NCBI GenBank assembly: GCA_026770575.1
Contig: MU657175.1
Span: forward strand, 523,473 to 587,472
DNA: 64,000 nt
Direction: 5' to 3'
Origin: Pelagophyceae sp. CCMP2097
Taxonomy: Eukaryota > Sar > Pelagophyceae
Both the position numbers and the translations under genes were made by a program. How positions within the stretch are numbered: position 1 is the first letter of the stretch; the number at the start of each line of letters is the position of its first letter. The notes beneath the pieces are model-generated. The model made no database searches and was not told where the DNA came from. It was given only the letters and a program-made list of their open reading frames with translations. Shown here piece by piece: positions 36,501 to 46,004 of this stretch.

Positions 36501-36954
36501 GCTGGGCTGGGCGAGGCAGCAATGCTTCGTTTTTGCCTTGTTATTCTCGCACGCAAGAGACCTTTACTCCGCGACGCTACCTTTCGCCAACATCGGCCTC
36601 GCCGACGCCGACGTCCAAGCCCACGGCTGGATCTGGCCCGCCCTCTGGGCCGCGGACATGTACCGCTACGGGTTGCTCGCGTGCGTCTTGAAGAAGAGGA
36701 GAGGCTCTGCGAAGAACCGCCGCCACGGACACTCGTATGCGGCCCACGCTCGCACTCGCGCACAGACCCGCGCTAGGTTCCCCGTCTTCGCCCTTGGCCG
36801 GCTCCTCGTCTACCTGGCAAACTGCTGCATCCCAGCCCCTCTGAGATTTTATTGTAAGCCCTTTGGGGGAAAGCCTTTTGGGGACCCGCCCATAGGGTAT
36901 GGTCGCAGTCGGAGAGCGTCGCTCGATTTCTCCGCCGCTCAAAATCCGCGCTAG
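33525..36954 (+). CDS. Multispan membrane protein with TLC-like and cytochrome b5-like domains
   Basis: Exon 1 (33525-33904) has two membrane segments (AAWVVLWVACHF; VYYFGAAVAGAWLLAD). A GTGAGG donor and an AATAG acceptor (exon 2 at 34092) join in phase. Exon 2 has a TLC-type (TRAM-LAG1-CLN8) core with paired His (LYLLHHLLAFSTFLF), GLVYEVPVLFANAREL and LGPTFVYMHSLCWWRPF. It then has a cytochrome b5-like heme domain with HPGG (FVDAHPGGRQVLMAF) and the second ligand in AARHSPFALG. After an intron of about 330 nt with tandem repeats, further exons (35408 to 36954) add at least five hydrophobic segments (AVSIAFWATLLNVLF; TSMVMFFFGVYVIFQ). A lipid or sphingolipid role is inferred from TLC plus b5. 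The 3' half might be a separate gene. Confidence 0.6.
35128..35225 (+). repeat. Tandem repeat of a 17-bp unit inside an intron
   Basis: Between five and six copies of GGTCAAAAACCCTGCAA (last copies CACGG) lie in an intron of the TLC/b5 gene. Copies are nearly identical and contiguous. Confidence 0.85.
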
Positions 36955-36971
36955 GCCACCCCGAGGCGTCG

Positions 36972-37773
36972 ATGGGTTTCGACGGCGCGCCCGCGGGCAT
37001 GGCGCATTTCATCGCGCCCGCGAGGGTGGCGGAGGAGGGGCCTGTGCCTTGTATCTTTGTCTGTAATGTGGGCATGCTCGAGCGCGGTTACGATGCCGTC
37101 ATCGTCGGCGACGCCACGACGAAAATGTCCAGCACGCTGCCTCAGACTGAAGGCTTCGCGGGGCAGTGAAACGCCGCGTTGGGATGGTTCGAAATGGGAA
37201 AAGCCCAAACGGAGGCATGATGACGACGGCATCAGGAAGAGCGCCGGGCAGGGCCGTCTTGCGCGACCGACGGGTCGGGTGCCGCCGTCTTGCGCGACCG
37301 ACGGGTCGGGAGCCGTAGGAAACCATCGCTCCCAACAACACCACTCAAATCCCGACAAATTAGGTATCTTGTAAACATCCCACTCTTCGACCCAATCTTA
37401 ACCGCCGACCGCCCCTCGCACTGGTCGGCGTACCTCAACGGATTCTTCTCGCCCTGCGAGTACAAGCAGCTCAATTTGAGCGCGTGGTCTTCGCCTGAAA
37501 AAGCCCATGATTGGTACGTGAGCAGCTTCTTTTCGAATCGTATGGCAATTCATCATCAGGTACGTCGGCAACGCGGACCATCGAAGCATCGTCCAGGCGC
37601 ACCGCACGGGCATGCTCGACACGTTTTCTTCCATGCTCGCCACTCTTTCGCCGAAGAGGGGCGTCCGCTACGACGCGCGGTGCCAAGAGTGTTCCTTGGT
37701 CAACACCAACTTTCCCGAACAAAGGCGGTGCAACTTTTGCCAAGCCGAGTCGCCCCAAATGCCCCTCTTCTAA
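36972..37773 (+). CDS. Small protein with ferredoxin-like/ABM-type pattern and Cys4 zinc motif
   Basis: Exons 36972-37165, 37364-37513 and 37560-37773 join with consistent phase-2 boundaries (acceptors AATTAG and CATCAG) to give 185 residues. The middle (YLVNIPLFDPILT; LNLSAWSSPEKAHDWYVGNADH) has the Trp-Tyr-His pattern of dimeric alpha/beta-barrel (antibiotic-biosynthesis-monooxygenase-like) proteins. The C-terminus has C-x2-C ... C-x2-C (CQECSLVNTNFPEQRRCNFC), a RanBP2-like zinc ribbon. It starts 17 bp after the stop of the upstream membrane protein. Function is unknown. Intron 1 contains a duplicated phrase GTCTTGCGCGACCGACGGGT. Confidence 0.65.
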
Positions 37774-38774
37774 CCTTTTTGCGGCCCGGTCCAACGCCGC
37801 AAAAATCCAACGGACCCCGAAGCGAAGCGAAGGAGGTCCGTTGGATCAGTGCGGTCCGTTGGACCGTGGCGTCCCTATACCATCACACGTCAACGAGGCT
37901 CACTGAGGAGAATGGGGATCGCACTGCGGGCTTATGCCGAGGTCGGCCGATGGACTCTTTTTAGTAAACACACTCTGAAATGTGCTTGATCATCTACAAG
38001 GGGGGTCCAACATGAAACGGATTCCACTCAGATACAAATTTCTCGGGCTACAAACGAGGTATGGGGCCACTTCTGGTCGCTACGGCGCGGGCTGGTGGCG
38101 GCGCGGTCCCCGACGAAGGAAATTTGTTTACGGGCACGGTCCGCCGAGCGTGAATCCGCTTTCAAGAATAAAACGGTGTGAAACTTGACACTATTTTCTT
38201 GTAATTGCGGATTTGCATGGGCGTTTTAAGTGAAAGGAAGCCCATAACTTACAAAATGGAGCCCATAGCCTAAATTTTGGGCCTTATCCCGAACCTCCAT
38301 GGGCCACTAGGTCGGACTCTGGCGATGCCAAGGCCTACAGCCGGCCCCAATGAAGCGACAGGGAGGTGGAACCCAGACGAAGACAACGGAAAACCACCTC
38401 AAACCAGCTTCTGGCGACGCTGAAATCGAGATTGCGCGCGGTATACGCGAAAAAAGGGAGAGTTCCACCTCCAGCCCGACACCTTGGGTCTAGCCGGACA
38501 TGTCCAGCCACTCAAAGTCTTCTCAAACGTGCTGGGGAGGTTCGGGAATGAGCGGCATTTTCATGTTGAACCCCCCTTGTACTTTCCTCTGAACATACAC
38601 TACTCATGCGTGAGAAAGGCGCCTTCTAAGAAACTATTTTGACCATAGAGCCCCTGCAGCCTTCAGTATTACCAGAGAGCTTCAGCTCAAAGTGATACCC
38701 TACAAAATTGTACAATTGTATATGCAGTGAGGCGTGAGGGTTTGATTTTTTATAGGAATCCTAGTACTTATACC
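37774..38774. other. Start of a gene-poor, AT-richer island
   Basis: No gene was found. A palindrome AATCCAACGGACC / GGTCCGTTGGATC lies at about 37795-37843. A 12-bp inverted repeat TCCCGAACCTCC / GGAGGTTCGGGA at about 38288 and 38535 may mark a further small element. Confidence 0.5.
37835..37918 (+). repeat. Dispersed repeat, copy 2
   Basis: Homologous to the minus strand of 3896-3980 (see that entry); 34 kb apart and in opposite orientation. Confidence 0.6.
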
Positions 38775-39206
38775 GTATAGGTGGGCAAAGACAGTGTAGA
38801 GGATCACGGGCCCCTGTTTTTACTGTAATTGCAGTGTAATTACTGTTACACACGTATTTACAGTGTAAAGTGAAGGTCATATTTTTAGAGGCGCTCAAAC
38901 GAGGCGCAATGGGGCTTAGCGCGAGCGGGAGGCTCCGCCGAGTCGCCCCGGCGAACTGGCGAGCTCAAAAACGAGGTGTGGCTCTGCAAGCGCATGTTTT
39001 TGGGGTAAAAGTCCAACTTTTGTTCAAACAAGTGGGGAAAAGCCACAATTTCGAGATGCAAGGCCCGAAATTCACAAATATCGATGATTTGGAGATGTAT
39101 TTTCAAGGGCACTACAAAGGCAAAATTTGGGGGTCGTGTAATTACATGTAATTACGTGTAAAATCAAATACAGTTTTTACAAATTATTTTACAGTGCCAC
39201 CTATAC
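38775..39206. mobile_element. Possible MITE, about 430 bp, short inverted ends
   Basis: GTATAGGTGG at 38775-38784 is the reverse complement of 39197-39206, and both ends are followed inward by CAGTGTA/CACTGTA-like sequence. The interior is non-coding with several TTACAGTG / TGTAATTAC motifs. Confidence 0.45.
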
Positions 39207-39210
39207 TTTT

Positions 39211-39803
39211 ACAAGATGGTTTCGCCAAGAAACTGATTTTGCATTGCGCGTTTTTTTGGCAAAACTAAAGTGGGCATTGGGCTGAGCTTCCGGCGGCCGC
39301 GCACGCACCCCTAGGAAAAGTCCGCCAGAGCTCTACTTTAACCAAAGAGCGTCTTTTGCAAAAGTTACAGCGATCGAAAGATATAGACACCCTTTTTATA
39401 TAAACACTCATTCACATAGTTTCTAAAAAAACGGTCACTTTTCTTAAAAAGAGAGAAGAAACGGCCAATTTTTCAAATATATGGGCCAACTGTAGCTTTT
39501 TGGTGACAGTCCCGGGCTTTTTGGGTCAGGTATTTCGGTGGTTGCTCGACGTAGCCTTCTTACACACGGCCGTACGCGGCCATCGGCGCCGGGTGAACGA
39601 AAATCCGAGGTCTCCTTGGGTGGTAACGGCCCTCGCCAAAGTCGCCAAATCGATTTTCTCAGCCCATATAAGACGTAGGAAAGTTCACCCGGCACGGCTG
39701 GAGGCGTCTCGGCGCGCTGCATGCGACCCCGGTAACTGTACCTCGAAAGACCGTCTCAAATTTGCCCAAAAAATACTTGACTTTCTTGGCGAAACCATCT
39801 TGT
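39211..39803. mobile_element. 593-bp element with perfect 22-bp terminal inverted repeats
   Basis: The left end ACAAGATGGTTTCGCCAAGA (39211-39232 in full) is exactly inverted at 39782-39803. No transposase frame is present inside, so it is a non-autonomous DNA element. It directly abuts the element ending at 39206. Confidence 0.8.
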
Positions 39804-40102
39804 AGCGTAAGGTAGGATCTAGTTGCTGGAGTTGGAGTTGATTAAAGCCCCTGTATTTTCCCAGTTGAGTTGAGTGAGTTGTCGGTCAAAATATTCGAGG
39901 CAACTGGTCAGTCGTTAGTTGTCAATCAAATTTTCGTTAACTCATTTAGAGTTGGTTTTGATGGGAAACATAGAAAACTCAGGTATTTTGAGTTGAAAAT
40001 GGGTAAAAAAGCCCACAAATAGGGTAAATATCGAATAATTGACAGCAATTTCGCCTTTAAATATTTGGATCTGACTAATGCTGTCTCAACTCAACTTGGA
40101 GG

Positions 40103-40502
40103 TACTGGACGACCCGGCCAACTTCCCATAAGTCCATAAACCCCGGCCAAAAATCGAAGTACGAAAACAAAAAGCGGGAAAATCAAAAAGTACGAAAATC
40201 CCACTCTTAACCCCTCCCAGTTTGTCCACACCAAAAATTCCGACTTCCCGCCGAAAATCGTAGACTATGGGCTCCATTTCAACTGAAATGGAGCCAATAA
40301 CATTGATTTTCACATGAAATAGAGTCAAATCTCTTGATTTTCACACGAAATTGCTGGATTTAAATTATTGAGTGACGTTTTGGAAATATTGAAAAAGTCC
40401 AAAAAATTTAAAATATTTCCCGGTCACAGAAACGGAACAGCGAAACCGAAAGTGGGTTTTCCCGTGGGGTGCAAACCGGGAAAGTGGCCGGGTCGTCCAG
40501 TA
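40103..40502. mobile_element. 400-bp element with 25-bp inverted ends
   Basis: TACTGGACGACCCGGCCA at the left end and TGGCCGGGTCGTCCAGTA at the right end are inverted (23 of 25 positions match). TA at both tips fits a TA target. The right 205 bp is repeated at 40580-40786. Confidence 0.7.
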
Positions 40503-40786
40503 ATCCTTCAATCAAAGGACCCGAAGGGCCCTTGCCGTAAACTGACGTTGAATAAACGGCAAGGACCCTTCGGGTCCTCAATAACCTTGATTTTCACATG
40601 AAATAGAGTCAAATCTCTTGATTTTCACACGAAATTGCTGTATTTAAATTATTGAGTGACGTTTTGGAAATATTGAAAAAGTCCAAAAAATTTAAAATAT
40701 TTCCCGGTCACAGAAACGGAACAGCGAAACCGAAAGTGGGTTTTCCCGTGGGGTGCAAACCGGGAAAGTGGCCGGGTTGTCCAGTA
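40296..40786. repeat. Direct repeat of about 206 bp flanking a 63-bp hairpin
   Basis: Positions 40296-40502 and 40580-40786 are nearly identical (offset 284). Between them lies a copy of the hairpin repeat (40516-40578). Only a few bases differ between the two direct copies. Confidence 0.85.
40516..40578. repeat. 63-bp hairpin repeat, copy 2
   Basis: Identical in stem and loop to 25406-25468, preceded by the same GTAATCCTTCAATCAAAGG lead-in, but without the rest of the tRNA-related element. Confidence 0.85.
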
Positions 40787-40907
40787 GTTGGCTCATCGAC
40801 CGCCGAATAACTAACTCGAGGCGAGTTGGATGCCACTCTCCCAATTACGAGTTAGTTGGCGGCCGAAAAGCAAGGACAACTCGCCATAAACAATTTGAAA
40901 AAATAAC

Positions 40908-41275
40908 TAGAATAGAACTCAGATTAAGAACCGGCTAAGCGGGAAAAAATTCAGAGGCCGGAATATGCCGTTATAGCGGTTTTGACGCTGCCAGGGGACG
41001 CGCCTAGGTCCCCTCCTTCCACCCCCAAATCAAGGCGTCCGTGGAAGACCTCTGAGAGAAATTTAGCATAGGCAGAGTCCGGACCGACCATCGGTTCCTA
41101 CAAAAACGCCGGTCAGATTAAGAACCGGGCCCCTGGAGCCGGATAATATCCCAATAAGGGATTTAATGGATTTTAATTGGGTCTTATAAATGCCTTATTG
41201 AGATATTGAACGTCTTTTGTCGATTTTTTCGTCGGTTCTTAATCTGACCTGGTTCTTAATGTGAGTTCTATTCTA
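40908..41275. mobile_element. 368-bp MITE with 27-bp terminal inverted repeats
   Basis: TAGAATAGAACTCAGATTAA at the left end matches the inverted right end, which ends TTCTATTCTA, with about two mismatches over 27 bp. A subterminal GGTCAGATTAAGAACCG motif appears near 41108 and, inverted, at the right end. It is non-coding and ends 87 bp before the glycosyltransferase-like start. Confidence 0.75.
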
Positions 41276-41361
41276 AGTCCTACCTTATTGTAGCGGCGCG
41301 TCGGGCGCAGCGGCCGACGTCGACCGCGGGTTGCGCGCGTCCCGCGGGTTTCGTCGCGGCG

Positions 41362-42420
41362 ATGCTGTGGAACGCGACGCTGTACGTGCGTTGCCTGAAC
41401 CGCGCTTCGGCCTACGGGGCCGCCTGGCTGGCGCCGGCGAACCTGATCCGCGATTTGCCGGAGTGGCGCGACCGCAATGCCCTCGAATATGCCTCCTTCC
41501 ACCTCTACGAGCGCGCCGACGCCCTCAAGGCGGCGGACGATTCCTGGTGGGTCGACCACATCTCCGGCTACGAGCACAACGCCCGACAGCGCAAAGGCGT
41601 CCGCAGCGAAGACGACGTCGACACGCGCGTCGCAAGCGTCGTGCACGCGCTGCGCCGCGCGCAGTGCGGCCCACTGGGCGCCGAGTCCGCGGCGCCGATG
41701 GGGCCCGGCGCCGCGACGCTCGCGCTCGTGCCCTTTTACGGTGGCGCGCCGCGTTCCGCGGGCAACGGGACCGACGCCTTCACCGGGTCGAGCCACTCGC
41801 GGGCCGGCCGCGGCCTCAAGCTCCACACGCTCCACGCAAACCTCTGCAGCATGCTCCACGTCGCCAAGCACGCCCTCGTCGCAGTCTGCGACGACAGGGA
41901 CCTCCACGACGTCACGACGTCGGCCCCGCGTCTTTGGCGTTGGCCCCGGCCTCAGCGTCGAACCGTCCCTAGGCACGTGCTGCAGCACCTGCCGGCGGGG
42001 CGCGCCGAGGTGCGGCTCGTCGACTGCGCGCGGGCGCCGGGCTACCTCCCGTTCCGCCTGCTGCGGCGGCTGCAGCTCTCGCTGCAGCGGCGGCGAACTG
42101 GCGGCGTGGCGCACGGCGGCGACGGGCTCGACCGCTTCCTGGACGCGCGCGACATCGACTACGTCATGTACAACGAGGCGGACCAGGTAATGCAGTGGAC
42201 GTATCGCGCGGCCGTCGCTTCAATTTTCGACGTGATCCGCGACAACAAGCGCGCCTACGTGGCGCCGCAGCGCTACGAGCGCAACGGCGGCGGCCGCGGC
42301 ATGCGCAAGGCCATGAACAAGTGCAGCGCCAAGGGCGTGCGGCTCTACACGACGGCGTCGGGCAAAGTCAGCGACGACCACGTCGCACCCACGCTCCCCG
42401 TCGGGCCGCCGGATTCGTAA
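41362..42420 (+). CDS. Glycosyltransferase-like protein, 5' end uncertain
   Basis: The open frame begins at ATG 41362, but the frame stays open upstream (CARPAGFVAAMLW), so the true start or an earlier exon may be missing. Features that suggest a nucleotide-sugar glycosyltransferase are a strand-loop TLALVPFYGG, then LKLHTLHANLCSMLHVAKHA, VRLVDCARAPGYLPFRLLRR, an acidic DIDYVMYNEADQVMQW segment where a metal-binding Asp would sit, and AYVAPQRYER. An intron of about 65 nt probably ends at TCCCTAG 41972. There is no signal anchor in the visible N-terminus. A MITE lies immediately upstream, and a transposon begins 80 bp after the stop. Confidence 0.45.
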   Translation: MLWNATLYVRCLNRASAYGAAWLAPANLIRDLPEWRDRNALEYASFHLYERADALKAADDSWWVDHISGYEHNARQRKGVRSEDDVDTRVASVVHALRRAQCGPLGAESAAPMGPGAATLALVPFYGGAPRSAGNGTDAFTGSSHSRAGRGLKLHTLHANLCSMLHVAKHALVAVCDDRDLHDVTTSAPRLWRWPRPQRRTVPRHVLQHLPAGRAEVRLVDCARAPGYLPFRLLRRLQLSLQRRRTGGVAHGGDGLDRFLDARDIDYVMYNEADQVMQWTYRAAVASIFDVIRDNKRAYVAPQRYERNGGGRGMRKAMNKCSAKGVRLYTTASGKVSDDHVAPTLPVGPPDS

Positions 42421-42500
42421 TTACTTGTCCTCGAGGCGGTGGTACATGCTGCCGGGTTTGTGGTCGCGGGTGTAGTAGTGGCAGTCGGTGAGCTCGAGGT
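42421..42500 (-). pseudogene. Minus-strand coding remnant next to a transposon end
   Basis: The minus strand reads LELTDCHYYTRDHKPGSMYH and a few further residues to a TAA at 42421-42423. It is cut off upstream by the element at 42501. It is polar and Tyr/His-rich, with no family recognised. It may be a 3' exon whose intron contains the element or a truncated gene end. Confidence 0.35.
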
Positions 42501-42907
42501 AAGAAAACGCCGCGCAGCGGCCTCGCCGTTACTGATGCCGGTCTGTATTTGCTGTGACGGAGAACGGTTTGCATTCTAGTGCAATTGGCCTAGGAGGCCC
42601 GAGGGCCACCTGTCAATCTTTAAAATATTTAAACACAAGATTTTGACCGACTGCGGAGTCGGGTAGCCGTTTTTGAAATTGACATTTTTCACAGCCGTTG
42701 TTGGAAATTATTGAATAGACGCTCTCAAAGCCAATTATTTATTAGAAAATGGTGAAATTGTTAGGAACTGCGGCTACGAAATATTTATTGCGGCTGAATA
42801 TGGTAATTGCAACAACAACGTAGTTTCAACGGAAGGCGATGCAGCGGCTGCGTCACAGCGAAACAGACCAGCATTAGTAACGGGTGGCCGCTGCGCGGCC
42901 TTTTCTT
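42501..42907. mobile_element. 407-bp composite inverted-repeat element, empty form
   Basis: Its ends are AAGAAAACGCCGCGCAGCGG (left) and, inverted, CCGCTGCGCGGCCTTTTCTT (right). Similarity extends some 60 bp inward through ACTGATGCCGGTCTGT and GACCAGCATTAGT. The two arms differ enough to be separate subfamilies. The centre (about 42650-42780) matches the outer parts of 49661-50479 without the inserted element. Confidence 0.8.
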
Positions 42908-43395
42908 TCGAAATCGAATTCCGTTGTGGTGCGAAATTTTCCTCCGCCCAGAGACGAACGCCGCGTGCACTACGACTGCTCTGCCGCCTTTGGCTTCCGG
43001 ATGACGAAGACCACGCGAAGATGCACTTCAAGCAAAAGCGTTGCATCTTAACTGGAAGCTTTCCAAAGCGGTCCATCGGGACCAAAGGTTCCTCGTGCAT
43101 AAATAAACGTAGCAGTTTCTCGCCCGTGTCGTTCGTTGGACCCTTAGCCCGTCGCGCAGCCTTCCCTTTTTGCGCAGCAACGCCCCGCTAGGGGGCCCGG
43201 GCCGCAACCCTTTCTTTGAACACTTATTGCAGAATTTTGAAGCCGCAAACCTGAAGAAGACCAGAGGCGCCGTGCCGTGCCCTTGGAGCGGCGCGTCATC
43301 GCACGTGCCTGGTGGGTGGCTGTCCCTTGACGCCTTGATAGCCGAGCCCCGGTCCCTTTCGCCTCTGCTGTCGAGTCGAGTCGCAAAGTGTTAGG
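42908..43395. other. Spacer, weak minus-strand open frame
   Basis: A minus-strand frame from 43100 (MHEEPLVPMDRFGKLPVKMQ) looks protein-like for about 35 residues and then runs into the transposon. It could be the exon upstream of the remnant at 42421-42500, but no donor site was found. Otherwise empty. Confidence 0.35.
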
Positions 43396-44615
43396 TCATT
43401 TGTACGTGCCGTCGTAGCTCGCGTCGTACTTCGCATCTTTCGCAGCCTGTTCCAACGCCTTTCTCGCTTCTTGAGCCAGAGACCGCGCCTCGTCCGCTTG
43501 CTCCTGCTCCAGCTCGCGCGCGTAGCCCTGGACGAGCGGCGGCGGGGCCGCGCGCTCAAAGGCCGGCGAGTTGAGGTAAATCTCCCACCTACATCGTCGC
43601 TATAAGGTTTCCAAGCCGACGACGTCCACCTCCCACGTTGACCCTGCGGCCCTCCCAGGGGCGTACGCACGCGACGAGGATGGCGGCGGTGGCGTAGACG
43701 GACTTCTTCACGAGTCCGCCGATACCGTAATCGAACGCATCTGTAGGGTCCTGAGGCGCTTTCCCGCCCAACTTGGCGGCGCGCTCGCGCAAAGCCTTGA
43801 AGTTGCCCTCGAGCCTAGAGGACGCGGCGGGTGCGATACGGCACAGAGATGCTGGAGAGGCTCCGAGGATCCCTTCCCAGAGAGGCTCCGAGGATCCCAC
43901 TGAGGTCTGGGAGGATGCTTTCTGAGGCCCAGGGGCTGCTGCAGAGGCCAAGAGAGACCCGAAGAATCCTGCAGAGGCCCAGAAGCCCCCGGAGAGGCCC
44001 GTCGCGTCCCACGGAGGGGCCCTCGCGGAGAGGCGTCGAACGAAGGAAACGTACGACATCTTCTCGGTCTCCGCCTTCAAGATAGCGTCCTCCTTGCGCC
44101 TCTTCTTGTCGATGCTCTCGCCGCGCTTCTTGTCGACGGACTCTCGAGTAGGCAGTAGAGAGTTGCCGGGCTCGTCCACAATAAACGCGTCGAGGCGAGG
44201 GTCCAACTTCGGGATGCCGGCATCCCCGGCTTCCTTCAAGTTAAAGTCCCCCTCGCTCATCCGCGTCGGCGCCTTTGCGAAGCTCCAGGGCAGCTCGACG
44301 ACCTCGGCGTCGTCGTCTACATCTTCGCGGGGCGCGTCGTAGTCCACCGGCTCGACGGCCGGCGCGGATTCCGGCGCCGGCGCCTCGACCTGAAGTGGAC
44401 CTTTGCAAGGGGCGCCCTCTCGGCCTTTGGGGCGCCTCTCGGGCAGAGCTTTGCCGTGGTCGACTCTGGGGCTTTACGGTCTTTCTTCGCTTTCGTCGTT
44501 TGCTCTCCTCCTTGCCGCCCTCTGCCGCGTGCATCGTCGGCGCGATACGCTGCGGCAGCACAAAGGCCTCGGCGGCCCAAAGGCAGGCCAGCACCAAAGT
44601 CACGGTCGGTCGCAT
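43396..44615 (-). CDS. Plastid-targeted protein, unknown function
   Basis: ATG 44615 gives a signal peptide with the A|F cleavage context of secondary plastids (MRPTVTLVLACLWAAEAFVL), then a basic transit stretch (KRRKRRKTVK). An exon at about 44345-44030 is acidic and Lys-rich (VDYDAPREDVDDDAEVVELP; GIPKLDPRLDAFIVDEPGNS). After an intron with GAGGCTCCGAGGATCCC repeats, an exon at about 43815-43650 gives GNFKALRERAAKLG, DYGIGGLVKKSVYATAAIL (one membrane span). The last exon (WEIYLNSPAFERAAPPP, then Lys/Glu/Ala helix) stops at 43396. No catalytic domain is recognised. It is divergent from the ESF2 gene, with 86 bp between starts. Confidence 0.65.
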
Positions 44616-44701
44616 CGCGCCAGACGACTCGACTCGGAGCCTGAGTGCAACCACGCAACAAATCCCCATTGGGCGATACCGTGGAACACGGCGGCGGTGC
44701 G

Positions 44702-45551
44702 ATGGAGGCCATGGACGAGACTACGGCGGCGCCGGTGGCGGTGGAGGCGAAGAAGGAGAAGAAGGTGCGCGGCAAGGGCGTCGTCTATCTGAGCCGCGTG
44801 CCGCCGTACATGAAGCCGGCGAAAGTGCGTTGTTTTACCATAGGTTTCCTATAGGTTTCCTATCGTAGAAGACTCGGTCTCGTGCCCTTTGACTCGACGT
44901 CCCCGTCGACGCTCTCGCAGGTGAAGCACCTCCTGGAGCAGTTCGGCACGGTGACGCGCCTCTACCTCGCGCCCGAGGATTCGTCTGTCGCGAAGCGTAA
45001 GTGCCTTTGGTTCTCGCGAATGCGACCGCGCAACGAGGCGCGGAATCTAGGCCGCAAAAAGCTGGGCACGAACAAGGCCAAGAACTTTACAGAGGTGCGG
45101 GGATCCCCTTTTCAGACCCAGGGCCCCTTGAAGAGCCAGGCATCTCCTGCGGCCTCGAGGGTGCCGCGTCGTACCGCTCAACATAGGGCTGGATCGAGTT
45201 TGCGGACCGGGGCATCGCGAAGATGTGCGCCGCCTCGCTGAACGCGACGCCGCTGTCGAACAACAAAAGGGACTACTACGGCGAAGACCTCTGGAACCTG
45301 AAATACTTGAAAGGCTTCAAGTGCGCCCCGTGCCTTGTGCTCCTGTATCGACCGCCCTCGACGCATTTCGCAGGTGGGAGCATTTGACGGAGAAGATGGC
45401 GTACGAGCGGCGCGTGCGAGAGGCGGTGCAGCGCGTGGCCGTCTCGGCGACTCGCAGAGACAACCAAGAGTTCCTCGACCGAGTCGAGCAGCGCGAGGCC
45501 TCTGCCAGGCACCGCACGCGAAAACCAAAGGTCGCCAAGATCGCAGAGTGA
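44702..45551 (+). CDS. ESF2: ESF2/ABT1 ribosome-biogenesis RNA-binding protein
   Basis: Five exons fit in phase: 44702-44824, 44921-44996, 45051-45094, 45187-45320 and 45374-45551, giving 184 residues. The sequence follows the ESF2/ABT1 family along its length: GKGVVYLSRVPPYMKPAK, KHLLEQFGTVTRLYLAPED, GTNKAKNFTEGWIEFADRG, SNNKRDYYGEDLWNLKYLKG and WEHLTEKMAYERRVRE, ending in a basic tail. It is an RRM-like nucleolar protein of the small-subunit processome that works in 18S pre-rRNA cleavage. UTP14, another factor of the same particle, lies 1.7 kb downstream on the same strand. Confidence 0.9.
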
Positions 45552-46004
45552 CCGACGGACCATTGTTGTCAGGCCTGTTAATTTATCATTCAAGGGGCCT
45601 TAAGGAATCCTATCCAAAACCTATACGTCACTATTACGTGCATCCAGCGGTTGGCGCCCAGTCGCAGCATTGGGTGCCTGCGAAATGCCCTGCGAGCGTG
45701 CTCCAGGGGTGCCGCATGCCCGTCGAGGACCCATCCTGCTGCGTCTGAAATCCCGCCTCGGCCAGGACCGCCGCCGATGCGACGGCGTGAAGAGGCCAGT
45801 GGTGTTCTCCAACCGTGAAGAGGCCCGAATCGCCTGCCCTCGGTCCTGGCTTCGAGGCGGCATTGCGCCGACCTCGCGACGGCCTCGGGGCCCGACCCAG
45901 ACGGCGACCAGGGCCACGGGGCAGACAAACACACTTATGGCGGCTTGGAGGGCCGCATACTTGGAGTCAAATGCACACGAACGCGCGCTTTGGCAGTCGC
46001 GCCC
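45552..46004. other. Spacer, nothing supported
   Basis: Open frames here lack domain features, codon pattern and splice-consistent joins. Confidence 0.4.
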
